64,000 nucleotides of DNA from Pseudovibrio denitrificans JCM 12308 (GTDB lineage Bacteria; Pseudomonadota; Alphaproteobacteria; Rhizobiales; Stappiaceae). The notes beneath the pieces were generated by a model. It worked only from the letters and a program-made list of their open reading frames with translations. It had not been told where the DNA came from and did not search any database. Below, piece after piece: positions 53,682-63,725 of this stretch. The translations under genes were made by a program, and so were the position numbers. Each line of letters opens with the position of its first letter. Positions within the stretch are counted from its first letter, which is position 1. The DNA lies in the NCBI RefSeq assembly GCF_001310815.1, contig NZ_BAZK01000024.1:1-64000 (forward strand). Reading direction: 5' to 3'.

Positions 53682-53775
53682 TGGCCCGTCCACTTGCAAA
53701 CCCAGCGAAGGATCCCCAATCCCATCTCTGTCTAAACGATAAGCGCAGATGGCGCTTCAGAGAAGTTTTCGGAAA

Positions 53776-54753
53776 ATGGTGATCCTTCAACTGATTGGGG
53801 GGCTTGTGCTGCTGCTTGTTGGCGGCGAAGCGCTGGTGCGCGGAAGTGTGGCTGTTGCCACGCGTCTGGGTGTTTCCAAACTTTTTATTGGCCTGACGCT
53901 GGTGGGCTTTGGCACCTCCATGCCAGAGCTCGTGGCCAGCCTGCAAGGCGCGTTTGCCGGATATCCCGGTGTTGCAATCGGGAACATAGTGGGCAGCAAC
54001 ATTGCGAATGTTCTGCTGATCCTGGGTATCACGGCGTTGATCCTGCCGATTACGGTGAAGCGGGAAGCCTTTCAGCGTGATGGGGCTGTGTTGCTCCTCT
54101 CCAGCCTGATCTTGCTGGCGGTGATCCTGACGGGATATCTCTCCCGCTGGGCTGGCTTCGTTCTGGTTGGGCTGCTGCTGGCCTATACCATCTACACCTA
54201 CGTGGTGGAGCGGCGGGCGGAGCAAGCTTCCGGAGACGTCTACGAGGCTGAAGCGGATCAGGCGAGCTATCCGAACATCTCCATCCTGTGGGGACTCGGG
54301 ATCTTCGCAGCTGGTGTGATTGGCATCATCACCGGTGCAAGTCTGCTGGTGAGCTCCAGTGTGGCTATTGCTCATAGTATTGGCGTTTCTGATGCGGTGA
54401 TTGGCCTGACGCTGGTTGCGATCGGCACCTCTCTGCCAGAGCTTGTCACCTCAGCCATAGCGGCGATCCGAGGCCATGTGGAGGTTGCGTTTGGCAACAT
54501 TGTTGGCAGCAACATCTTCAACATATTCGGCATTGGCGGAGTGACTGCGCTTGTTGTGCCCATTCCCGTTCCCCCTGTGATCGCGCAGGTCGATATCTGG
54601 GTGATGGTGGGCACGGTGATCTTGATGGCGATTGCCTGCGTTACGGGATGGCGTGTTAGCCGCAGGGAAGGGCTATTCTTTCTGCTGTGTTATGCAGCCT
54701 ATATGGCGTTTCAACTCCTGCCGGGATTGCGGGCTGCAGTTGGGATTGTCTGA
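53776..54753 (+). CDS. CaCA-family sodium/calcium antiporter (YrbG-like)
   Basis: 325 residues, ten helices in two inverted halves. Each half has the alpha-repeat: first GLTLVGFGTSMPELVAS and GNIVGSNIANVLLILG; second GLTLVAIGTSLPELVTS and GNIVGSNIFNIFGIGG. The acidic residues in both GTSxPE motifs bind the cation. It exchanges Ca2+ for Na+ or H+ across the inner membrane. The start at 53776 is preferred over the ATG at 53749, which would add nine mostly basic residues. Confidence 0.92.
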   Translation: MVILQLIGGLVLLLVGGEALVRGSVAVATRLGVSKLFIGLTLVGFGTSMPELVASLQGAFAGYPGVAIGNIVGSNIANVLLILGITALILPITVKREAFQRDGAVLLLSSLILLAVILTGYLSRWAGFVLVGLLLAYTIYTYVVERRAEQASGDVYEAEADQASYPNISILWGLGIFAAGVIGIITGASLLVSSSVAIAHSIGVSDAVIGLTLVAIGTSLPELVTSAIAAIRGHVEVAFGNIVGSNIFNIFGIGGVTALVVPIPVPPVIAQVDIWVMVGTVILMAIACVTGWRVSRREGLFFLLCYAAYMAFQLLPGLRAAVGIV

Positions 54754-55222
54754 TCACAGGTTATCTTTGAGGCAAAAACTTATCCTCCCTGGTTCTGGAG
54801 CATCTATGCTTTTTACAGGTCCACGTAACGGGCTGCTGGCGGACCGTCCGTCAGTTGGTCGTGGGCTGGATGGGGCTACTGTGGAAGGTAACGTATTTCG
54901 CAGCAGGTCCGTGGAGGTTCCCCTTTCACCAACAGTGTTGAGGGATAGCGGATGTCCGGCCAGATCAGAGGGCGCCAGCACTGAGACCTGAGGCTTTCCA
55001 ACGGCCTTAAGTCTTCCAAGTGTCTTTTGGACCTTGGCCTTAGCCTCCTGCAAAAACATCCGGGCGAGGCGTGTAGCCAATGCCGAAGACTCATTACTAA
55101 CAAACAGCGCAGGCATTGCCTGCCGCCTTGCTCACCCCGATTATCGGGAACCCTAACTCCACCACTGCATGGGATGCCATGTGGTGCTGTTGGTGTTTGT
55201 TGATGAAAAGGCAGAGGCCGGA
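54754..55222. other. Region without a convincing gene
   Basis: About 470 bases. A 120-residue frame on the minus strand (54754-55116, starting MPALFVSNESSALATRLARM) has a modest GGCAGG before its ATG and a plausible composition, but no recognisable family. A frame on the plus strand overlaps it. GCAGGCATTGCCTGC (55108-55122) is a short inverted repeat over that start. It may be a decayed gene or a genuine orphan. Confidence 0.3.
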
Positions 55223-55732
55223 TCAAGCCAAGCGATATGAGTACACGTTGTTCAGATACGCTTCATCAGCAATACGGAAGTGTGTCTCTCCAACATGCTC
55301 GAAGCCCTGAGCGAGATAGAACTCAATTGCGGGATCATTTTCTGCATTTGTTGTTAGCCAAACAGACTCGGCAGCTTCATCACGGCAATGCTGAAACGCT
55401 GCATATAGCAGACGTTTACCGATGCCTTTCCCATGATGGCGTGGCTGAACATAAAAGGTTGAGATTTCAACTTCCGAACACCCTGATACAGGTGCTTTGC
55501 TATCTGAAGATACCCGAATGAAACCATCGATGCCTTGCTCATTCTCAGAAACGACGATGTGTTGGCTAGAGTCAGAGATAAGTCGTTCGATCTTTGAGGG
55601 GGTGAATTCGTCTAAGGCGTAGTCTGCAAAAAAGGCGCTCACACCACGCTTAAGGTAGGTGCCTATCCAAACCTCAATCGAGATTGCTGCAATGCTTGAA
55701 GCATCTGAAACATTCGCTTTGCGTAATGTCAT
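55223..55732 (-). CDS. GNAT-family N-acetyltransferase
   Basis: 169 residues. N-terminal LRKANVSDASSIAAISIEVW, the acetyl-CoA loop VQPRHHGKGIGKRLLYAAF (R-x-x-G-x-G-K), and the typical ending ENDPAIEFYLAQGFEHVGET. Small-molecule or protein acceptor is unknown. No operon partners: it is separated from the 5-oxoprolinase gene by about 490 bases running toward it on the same strand. Confidence 0.88.
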   Translation of the reverse strand: MTLRKANVSDASSIAAISIEVWIGTYLKRGVSAFFADYALDEFTPSKIERLISDSSQHIVVSENEQGIDGFIRVSSDSKAPVSGCSEVEISTFYVQPRHHGKGIGKRLLYAAFQHCRDEAAESVWLTTNAENDPAIEFYLAQGFEHVGETHFRIADEAYLNNVYSYRLA

Positions 55733-55874
55733 AGGTAATACATGCCGGATTTTGGGAGGGTGTCAAAGCCAACTCTTTGGATCGCAACCTACTGAAAATT
55801 ATTTTGTTTGTCTCGTTCATAAAAAACGCCCGGCTGGATGGGCCGCGTAGGTGTTTAATGGGAACTTATTTTGC

Positions 55875-58800
55875 TTATTGAGGGGTGCCCCAGCCGCCGC
55901 TGGTTGGGGGGACGACTGTTATTGCTTCGCCTGCTTCGAGGATGGTCTGGTCGCAGCCTTTCAGCTCTTCCATCTGGCCGGAGTTGCGGCGCACGTAAGT
56001 GCGGCCTTTCTGGCCATCTTCGCCGCCCTGCATGCCCTTTGGTGCGATGGTTCTGTGGGAGGCAAGGATTGCGCAGTCCATCTTCTCCAGGAAGCGGATG
56101 GTGCGTTTGGTGCCGTCACCCGCATGCCACTTGCCTTTGCCGCCTGAGCCCTTGCGGATGTGGAAGTCTTCCAGCAGCACAGGGTAGCGGAACTCCAGAA
56201 CCTCAGGGTCGGTGAGGCGGGAGTTGGTCATGTGAACGTGAACGCCGTCGGTGCCGTTGAAGCCTGGGCCTGCCGGAGAACCGGAGCACAGGGTCTCGTA
56301 GTACTGATAGGTGTCGTTGCCGAAGGTCAGGTTGTTCATGGACTTGCGAGTTTGCCATGGCACCAAGCGCTGCGAATAGCGCGTTGGTGATGTGCTGTGA
56401 GGTTTCCACGTTGCCTGCCACAACAGCTGCCGGGTAATGCGGACGCAGCATGGAGCCTTCCGGCACCACAATGTTGATTGGACGCAGGCAGCCTGCATTC
56501 ATCGGAATGTGGCCTTCGACCATGACGCGGAAGCAGTAGAGCACTGCGGCGCGGGTGACAGGTTCCGGCGCGTTGAAGTTGTTGGGCTTCATCTCACTGG
56601 TGCCGGAGAAGTCCACGGTTGCTTCGCGCTTTTCCTTATCAACGGTGATCTTGACCTTGATGGTTGAGCCCTGATCCGTTGGGTATTCGTAGGTGCTGTC
56701 TGCCAGAGCCTCAATCACGCGGCGCACGCTTTCTTCAGCGTTGTCCTGCACGTGGCCCATGTAGGCCTGCACGGTTTCCAGACCAAAGTGGTCTGTCATC
56801 TTGCGCAGTTCCTGAACACCCTTTTCGTTTGCAGCGATCTGGGCTTTCAGGTCAGCCACGTTCTGGTGAACGTTGCGGACTGGATACTTGTGGTTGGTGA
56901 GCAGCTCGACCAGCGCTTCTTCGCGGAATTCGCCCTGATCCACCAGCATGAAGTTGTCGAACAGGACACCTTCTTCATCCACTGTTGTGGCAAGCGGGGT
57001 CATGGAGCCCGGAGCGGAACCGCCCACGTCTGCATGGTGACCACGGGAGGCAGCCCAGAACAGGATTTCTTTGTCGTCCTCATCAAAGACCGGAGAGACA
57101 ACGGTGATGTCGGGCAGGTGGGTGCCGCCATTGTAAGGGGCGTTAAGTGCGAACACATCGCCCGGTCTGATCTTGCCTTTGTTGAGGGAAATGATCGCCT
57201 CAACAGAACGGTCCATGGACCCCAGATGAACTGGCATGTGCGGAGCTTGGCAACCAGAGCGCCGTTTTGATCGAAGACCGCGCAGGAGAAATCGAGGCGT
57301 TCTTTGATGTTTACGGAGTATGCGGTGTTCTGCAGGGTGACGCCCATCTGTTCCGCGATGGACATGAAGAGGTTGTTGAACACTTCCAGCATCACCGGGT
57401 CAGCGGTGGTGCCAAGTGCAACTTTCTTCTCCAGCGGGATACTGCGGGTTAGAATGATGTGGTTCTTGGCGTTGACCTCTGCCAGCCAGCCCGGTTCCAC
57501 AACGATGGTCGCGTGCGGTTCCATGATGAGGGCAGGGCCTTGCAGCTTCATGCCCGGCTGGAATGCATCACGCTTGAGGATGGACGCGTCCTGCCATTTG
57601 CCGTTTGCGTAGAACTGGGTCTGCTCTGCGATTGCAGGTGCCTGTGAAGCAAGTGCTTCATCTGGTTCAAGCAGACCAGCGCCGCCGCCGACGGCTTCCA
57701 CTTCGAGTGCTTCGACCACGATGGTCTTGTTCTCGTAGGCAAAGCCGAACTGTTTGATGTGGTTCTGAGTGAAGGACGCGATCATTGCGTCCAGATCACC
57801 GGTGTTCAGATCCACTGCGATTGGGGTGTCGGTGCCATCGTAACGCAGGTGCGCGCGTGGGATGACGGTGAGCTCGTCTTCCGCAACGCCCTGATTTTCG
57901 ACCTCGGTCTTGGCGTCTGTTGCTAGGCGCTGAGCCAGCTCTTCCAGAGCGGAGAGGTTGTCGGTGTTAAGGGTTTTGACGACGGCCTGCTGACGGGTGG
58001 CGCGGATATCCGCAAGGCCCATGCCGTAAGCAGAAAGGATGCCGGAGAGCGGGTGCACGATCACGGTTTTCATGCCGAGGCTGTCCGCCACCATACAGGC
58101 GCTCTGGCCACCAGCACCGCCGAAGCAGGTGAGGGCATACTCGGTGACGTCGTAGCCGCGCTGAACGGAGATCTTCTTGATGGCGTTGGCCATGTTCTCA
58201 ACGGCGATCTTCTGGAAGCTTCAGCGACTTCCTCGCCGGTGCGGCCATCGCCGATTTCAGCAGCCAGTGCGTTGAAGGCGTCTTTGACTTCTTCGATTGC
58301 CAAAGGCTCATTCTGGTTCGGGCCAAAGATTTTCGGGAAGTAGTCCGCGTTGAGCTTGGCTGTCATGACGTTCGCGTCGGTAACAGTGAGCGGGCCGCCG
58401 CGGCGGTAACATTTTGGACCTGGGTTTGCACCAGCGGAATCCGGGCCAACCTGGAAGCGTCCGTCTTTGTAATGGAGGATGGAACCACCACCCGCAGCAA
58501 CGGTATGGATCATCATCATTGGCGCGCGCATGCGGACACCAGCCACTTCAGTCTCAAACGCGCGCTCAAACTCGCCGTCGAAGTGGGACACATCTGTGGA
58601 GGTGCCGCCCATGTCGAAGCCGATGAGCTTTTCGAAGCCTGCCATCTTGGAGGTTTCAACTGCGCCGACAACACCGCCAGCCGGGCCGGAGAGGATTGCG
58701 TCCTTGCCCTGGAAGAGGGAGGCATCAGTCAGACCGCCGGAAGACTGCATGAACATAAGACGCAGTCGGTGTTCTTGATGTCGAGCTCGCCAGCCACCTG

Positions 58801-59475
58801 ATCAACGTAACGACGCAGGATTGGAGAGAGGTAAGCATCGACAACAGTAGTGTCACCACGGCCCACCAGCTTCATAAGCGGGGAGACTTCGTGGCTGACG
58901 GAAATCTGCGGGAAGCCGATCTGACGGGCGATGTCTGCCAGCTGCTTCTCGTGCTCCGGGTACGCATAGGCGTGCATCAGGACAATAGCGATGGAACGGA
59001 TGCCGTCTGCGTAGGCGGCTTCCAGCTGTGCTTTGACATCGTCTAAGTTCGGTGCGGTTTCAACAGTGCCGTCTGCGCGGACGCGTTCGTCGGCTTCCAG
59101 AACCTGGTCGTAAAGGAGCTCAGGCTTGATGATCTCTTTGGCGAAGATGTCCGGGCGAGCTTGATAACCGATTTCCAGCGCGTCGCGGAAGCCTTTGGTG
59201 ATCAGCAGGAGGGTGCGATCGCCTTTGCGTTCCAGCAGCGCGTTGGTTGCGACGGTGGTGCCCATCTTCACGGTGGCGATCTGGTCGGATGGGATGCGGG
59301 TGTCTTTGGCAACGCCCATGAGGTCACGAATGCCCTGAATGGCGGCGTCTTTGTAGGCCTCAGGGTTTTCTGAGAGGACTTTATGGGCGCGGATTTCTCC
59401 TTGTGGTGTGCGTGCAACGATATCGGTGAAGGTGCCGCCACGGTCGATCCAGAAATCCCACTTACCCATTGTCAT
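55875..59475 (-). CDS. 5-oxoprolinase (HyuA-HyuB fusion), four frameshift sites
   Basis: About 1201 residues after repair, matching OPLAH-type ATP-dependent 5-oxoprolinase, which opens 5-oxoproline to glutamate. HyuA half: FWIDRGGTFTDIVA at the start, TKGFRDALEIGYQARPDIFA, FDMGGTSTDVSH and CFGGAGGQSACMVAD. HyuB half: LNAPYNGGTHLPDITVVSPVF, SRGHHADVGG, DFSGTS and the end SGGWGTPQ. The frame is broken at about 58763, 58219, 57247 and 56343. The first three need one added base each, the last needs two, and the arithmetic then closes (3606 nt). GAGGTGGGAC lies just before the ATG at 59475. All breaks are in otherwise conserved stretches, so I treat this as one intact gene with sequence errors; a decayed gene is the alternative. 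Confidence 0.88.
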
Positions 59476-59515
59476 GTTTTGTCCCACCTCGGTATAAAAT
59501 ATTATTCTGTGATAC

Positions 59516-59532
59516 ATCTACAAAATGTAGAT
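59516..59532. promoter_or_regulatory. Inverted repeat in the oxoprolinase-regulator promoter
   Basis: ATCTACA-AAA-TGTAGAT, perfect 7-bp arms, 41 bases upstream of the 5-oxoprolinase start and within the gap to the divergent MarR-like gene. Size and symmetry fit a MarR-family operator. Confidence 0.6.
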
Positions 59533-59707
59533 AAATTGTCAATGTAATTATGGGAGTGTAGCGCCGAACCTGCGAGAAACATGCATGAATTTTTCGTGGA
59601 CCGGTCTTTTTAGAGAGCTTGTGCCCTGCGCGTAAACTATTGACATTATGTTGCGCGAGCCGGAACGAATCTGTGCTTTTCGAACTTTTGCGGTTGTGAG
59701 GTCAAAA

Positions 59708-60250
59708 ATGAGTGATGCTGTTGAGCAGAAGAATGCTGATGGACTTGGCGTAGGGCCGGTCGTGTCCTCATCTCACCTTGCCTCCGGTGAACTGCCTGCG
59801 TTGTCTGAGGTGGAGTTTGCGGTGACGATGATGGTGAACGCCTATCACCGCTGGATGGTGCGCTGCATGGCGGCGGCAGGACAGGAGGGATTGTCCCCGC
59901 TGGAGACGCTGGTGCTACACTCAGTTAATCACCGTGAGCGCTCCAAGACGCTGGCTGATCTGTGTCTTGTGCTGAACATTGAGGACACGCACACCGTTTC
60001 TTATGCTTTGAAGAAGCTTGAGAAGGCGGGGCTTATTCAGTCGGGTAAACGCGGCAAGGAGAAGACCGCGGAGATTACCGATGCTGGCCGTGATCTATGC
60101 GATGCCTATAAGCAGTTGCGGGATGCACTGCTGGTAAAGCCGGTGAAGGAGCTGGGACTGGATGAAGCCGAGCTGTCCCGGCTTGCATCTGTTTTGCGCA
60201 GTGTTTCCGGCCACTATGATCAGGCGGCGCGTTCAGCTGCGGCGATGTAA
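59708..60250 (+). CDS. MarR-like winged-helix regulator
   Basis: 180 residues. The centre is a winged helix: SPLETLVLHSVNHRERSKTLADLCLVLNIEDTHTVSYALKKLEKAGLI (in part), wing SGKRGKEKTAEITDAG. N- and C-terminal helices suit dimerisation. Divergent orientation to the 5-oxoprolinase gene and the shared palindrome suggest that this gene controls it. GAGG stands 6 bases before the ATG at 59708; a longer frame from 59648 lacks a ribosome binding site. Ligand unknown, possibly 5-oxoproline or a related compound. Confidence 0.83.
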   Translation: MSDAVEQKNADGLGVGPVVSSSHLASGELPALSEVEFAVTMMVNAYHRWMVRCMAAAGQEGLSPLETLVLHSVNHRERSKTLADLCLVLNIEDTHTVSYALKKLEKAGLIQSGKRGKEKTAEITDAGRDLCDAYKQLRDALLVKPVKELGLDEAELSRLASVLRSVSGHYDQAARSAAAM

Positions 60251-60282
60251 AATGGATGCGGCAAGGTTCTGCCGTTCCGACA

Positions 60283-61188
60283 TCAATCGACGTGTTCGTT
60301 GTGGGCGAGGCCTGTATCGCCCATGAGCAGCTTGATCCATCCCGGCATCCGGCCTGTTCTGCGCAGTGCCCCATCAAGTGAGAACTCCCCAGCACCCGTT
60401 GTGGTGAAGCTGAGGTAAGACGCGAAGAGGATGAGTGGCAGCTCCCATGATACGGCTGTGGCGAATGAGACGAAGCCGTGCTCCAACGCTCCGCTGAGTG
60501 TTGCGGCAAACAGTATGTAAGCTGCTGCGAAGAAGCAGGAGAGACGGGTGAGCAAGCCGAGGCCGACTCCAATCGCGATTGCCAGTTCGGCCAGACCAGC
60601 AGCATCGATGATCATGCCCGGGTCGGGATAGCCAAGCAGAGAGAAGAATTCAACGTGCTCCATGTATGGCAAGGAGCCTGCAAACAGCTTATCGGTGAAA
60701 TGCGGAACCATCACGAAGCCCACCAGAATGCGGAAGAAGGTGAGCTGCCATTGCCAAAGTGTCAGTCCACGGCCAGCGGTTTCAAATGAGTTGCGCTGGA
60801 TGGTGCTGAGGAACCAGATGAGGTTGATGAAGAAGGCGAAAGCAAGTGGCCAGCTGAGCAGGTAGGCATAATACAAAGACGCGATGCGCCATGCCACGAG
60901 CTGACAGAGCAAGAGGCAGAGGAAGCCGATTGTGAAGTTCTTTGGCACCACGATGACGACAAAGAAGAAGGCCAGACCCAGCGAGATCAGCATTGGATGC
61001 AATGCGGATTCCGGGAGGGGTGACATGAGCACTTCCAGCGAGATAAGTGCTGTGACGCCGAGCAGAAGGGCGGTGATGAGGGACTGAAGCAGTTGGAAGA
61101 AGGACAGGTAATGGAAGGGCCGTGCGGTTTCGGCAAGGTCCTCTTGTTCGCTCATGTCATCAGTATTTGCATTGCTCTTATCTGCCAT
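60283..61188 (-). CDS. DoxX-like multi-pass membrane protein
   Basis: 301 residues with about eight hydrophobic helices. An acidic cytoplasmic N-terminus (MADKSNANTDDMSEQEDLAE) precedes four helices of no clear family. The C-terminal half has the DoxX-type four-helix pattern (FRILVGFVMVPHFTDKLFAGSLPYMEHVEFF, GLAELAIAIGVGLGLLTRLSCFFAA, in part). DoxX proteins are linked to quinone/thiosulfate metabolism or thiol stress, but the role here is unknown. Convergent with the MarR-like gene. Confidence 0.72.
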   Translation of the reverse strand: MADKSNANTDDMSEQEDLAETARPFHYLSFFQLLQSLITALLLGVTALISLEVLMSPLPESALHPMLISLGLAFFFVVIVVPKNFTIGFLCLLLCQLVAWRIASLYYAYLLSWPLAFAFFINLIWFLSTIQRNSFETAGRGLTLWQWQLTFFRILVGFVMVPHFTDKLFAGSLPYMEHVEFFSLLGYPDPGMIIDAAGLAELAIAIGVGLGLLTRLSCFFAAAYILFAATLSGALEHGFVSFATAVSWELPLILFASYLSFTTTGAGEFSLDGALRRTGRMPGWIKLLMGDTGLAHNEHVD

Positions 61189-61291
61189 AGCTACCTCGCA
61201 GCGAATCCCAAGCGTGGGTCATTTGTGTCAAGGTAACGTGGGGCGCCTAGCAAGAGATATCCTGCTATTCTCGCTAGGCTTATTTGAGAGG

Positions 61292-63373
61292 TTAAGCGCT
61301 CTGTGTGGCTTCTATCTGCTTTGTATCGTTCAGTCCCAGCGTGCAGCGGATGTTGGCGTGTGGGTTGGCCGGGTCCACATTGTTTGGTTTGCCGAAATAG
61401 TAGCCCTGAACGATATCGCAGCCACCAGCCCGCAGGATCTGGGCCTGCATTTCGTCTTCGACGCCTTCTGCGGTGATCAGTACGTCCAGTGAGCGACCAA
61501 GACCAATGATGGCAGCCACGATCGCATCGGTGTGAGCATCCTTGCCGATGTTCATGATGAAGCTGCGGTCGATCTTGATCTTGTTGAACGGGAAGCGGGA
61601 GAGGTAACTCAGAGAGGAATAGCCCGTACCGAAGTCATCCATGGCAATAGAGACGCCCATGTCACCAATCTTCTTGAGCGACTTCACCACGCTGGTGGTG
61701 TCAGCAATCAAGAGGCTTTCAGTGATCTCGATCTCAAGGCGTTCCGGCGCCAAGCCAGATTCTTGAAGGGCTTCAGATATCTTCTGCTCGATCTGCCCGG
61801 TTTTAAACTGGGCAGGTGAGAAGTTGACGGCAACCTTGAGGGTTGGATCAGACCAGCTCGCTGCGTCAGCACAGGCTTTCTTGAGGACGTACTCACCCAG
61901 TGCTTCGATAAGGCCGGTGTCCTCAGCAATCGGGATGAAGACTTCCGGTGAGATGCGGCCTTTTTCCGGGTGCACCCAGCGGAGCAGGGCCTCGAAGGCT
62001 TTGAGCTTGTTGTCTGCCAGACCGACCTGTGCCTGGTAGACGACCGAGAAGCCATCTAGTTTGAGGGCGCGGATCATCTCTGCTTCCAGCTCACGGCGGC
62101 GCTCCAGCTCTTCGTCCATGCTGGACTCGTACCACGTGTAGGTGGAGCGGCCCCCGTTTTTGGAGCGGTAGAGTGCAAGGTCAGCACAATGCAGTAGGCG
62201 GGATGAGCGCCAGGCTGCATCAGTTGCCTGCGCAATGCCCATGGACAGCGAGATCTGGATCTCCTTGCTGTCGATAACGCAGTTGGAATTGGTTGTCGCC
62301 AGAGCGCGCTGGGCCAGAACGGTGATGTCGTGGCTGGTGTACTCGCCTTCGATCATGACTGCGAACTCATCGCCGGAGAGGCGGGAGACGAGGTGTTCGG
62401 AGAAGACAAGGCGCAGGCGGTCCGAGATGATCTGAAGGAATGTATCCCCGGCGGCATGGCCGTGGTTATCATTCACTTCCTTGAACTTATCGACGTCAAT
62501 AGCGATGACGTAAACATTGGAGGCGGTGATGGACGCCTTGCGCAGGGCTTTGTTCAGCTCGTCAGAGAAAACGGCGCGGTTTGGCAAATGGGTCAGGGGA
62601 TCGTTGTGAGCAAGGAAGCGGATCGTTTTGGAGGTCTTCCAGCGATCGTGCAGTCCTTTCCAAGCGAACATAATGGAGGCGATGGCAACGACGAGCACCA
62701 AAAGGAAGGCAAAGGCTGACCCAAAAGCAATTGCATCCATAAACACTACGGTGTTGATTGCCGGTTTGGTGGAGAAGATGAAGCCACCGCGGGCTTTGTT
62801 CTCTTCATTCACATAGGGAATGATGACACCAAACTCAGGTATCTGCCATTCAAGCCAGTGGAAGTTGGAGTAGATCTCCAGCTGTCCGGATTTGAGGGCA
62901 GAGTGCCAGGCATCATAGGCGGAAGGATCTGAGAGGATTTCATTGACACGGTCGGTGGTCATATCCCGTGGATGCACAGCCAGCGGGCGGCCGGGAACAT
63001 TGACGACCAGAAGCTCAAACTCCTCGAACTCCTCTACCAGTGCCTGTTTGACAGCTCTGGCTTTGGCTGCTGGCAGTTTCCAGCTTGGTGAGACGATCTC
63101 TGGTGTTGGATCAGAACTGGAGCCGCGCAGGCCGAAACTTAATGGCGCAGAAGATTTCTGAGTTCCCGTGGTTTCATGGGCTGGCTCTTCTTCAAGCGGA
63201 TGGTGAGATACGATGATGTTTCTGGCGGTGTCGAACTGTTTTTGGGCTTCACCCTTGAATAGATAATATAGAGTTGCCTGATCAATGGCATAAAAACTTG
63301 TAGCAATGGCGCCAATCACAGCAAACACTATGGTGGCATAAAGTAATTTGCGATGTGGAGGTATAGTTTCCAC
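61292..63373 (-). CDS. Membrane GGDEF-EAL protein with periplasmic sensor
   Basis: 693 residues from a GTG start with GGGGA upstream. Two membrane helices (about 12-30 and 220-240) enclose a periplasmic sensor region. GGDEF domain at about 255-415 reads RLSGDEF, a first-residue variant that some active cyclases also have; no RxxD inhibitory site. EAL domain at about 430-680 is complete: AFEALLRWVHPEKG, EITESLLI, DDFGTGYSSLSYLSRFPF, KIDRSF and EGVEDE. It probably hydrolyses c-di-GMP; cyclase activity is uncertain. The signal is unknown. Confidence 0.9.
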   Translation of the reverse strand: METIPPHRKLLYATIVFAVIGAIATSFYAIDQATLYYLFKGEAQKQFDTARNIIVSHHPLEEEPAHETTGTQKSSAPLSFGLRGSSSDPTPEIVSPSWKLPAAKARAVKQALVEEFEEFELLVVNVPGRPLAVHPRDMTTDRVNEILSDPSAYDAWHSALKSGQLEIYSNFHWLEWQIPEFGVIIPYVNEENKARGGFIFSTKPAINTVVFMDAIAFGSAFAFLLVLVVAIASIMFAWKGLHDRWKTSKTIRFLAHNDPLTHLPNRAVFSDELNKALRKASITASNVYVIAIDVDKFKEVNDNHGHAAGDTFLQIISDRLRLVFSEHLVSRLSGDEFAVMIEGEYTSHDITVLAQRALATTNSNCVIDSKEIQISLSMGIAQATDAAWRSSRLLHCADLALYRSKNGGRSTYTWYESSMDEELERRRELEAEMIRALKLDGFSVVYQAQVGLADNKLKAFEALLRWVHPEKGRISPEVFIPIAEDTGLIEALGEYVLKKACADAASWSDPTLKVAVNFSPAQFKTGQIEQKISEALQESGLAPERLEIEITESLLIADTTSVVKSLKKIGDMGVSIAMDDFGTGYSSLSYLSRFPFNKIKIDRSFIMNIGKDAHTDAIVAAIIGLGRSLDVLITAEGVEDEMQAQILRAGGCDIVQGYYFGKPNNVDPANPHANIRCTLGLNDTKQIEATQSA

Positions 63374-63725
63374 TTGAAATTCCCCATCCCGAAACGCACG
63401 AAATGGTGTGCGCTGGCAGCAGGCAACTGAGAAGTTAGTTGGCGCTGTTACCTGTATGTGTACTTAATTGATAACGAATATAGCTGTAAAACATTACCCA
63501 TGTGTTTCATGGGGTGATAATTTGAGGTGAAGCTTGGCCGGGCCTTGAACTGAATTCATGCAATGGGCACTTATAGATAGCCTTTGGCAAATAAAACCCA
63601 AGGGAAACAAACTATTCGGATTGATAAATAATTTGTTAGGTATAAACCTGATTTGCGGTGACTAATTATTTTGCTGTCTATTCAGGCAAAATTGTCGGGC
63701 GAATTGGACAGAGAGCAGGATGCCT
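63374..63725. other. Divergent promoter region
   Basis: About 350 AT-rich bases between the GGDEF-EAL gene and the TerB/DjlA-like gene. No gene or strong structure seen. Confidence 0.4.

Noticed and set aside
55875..59475. 5-oxoprolinase as a true multi-hit pseudogene
   Set aside because: Every segment is conserved and repair needs only the same type of missing-base change seen in essential-type genes elsewhere in the window. It remains a minor possibility.
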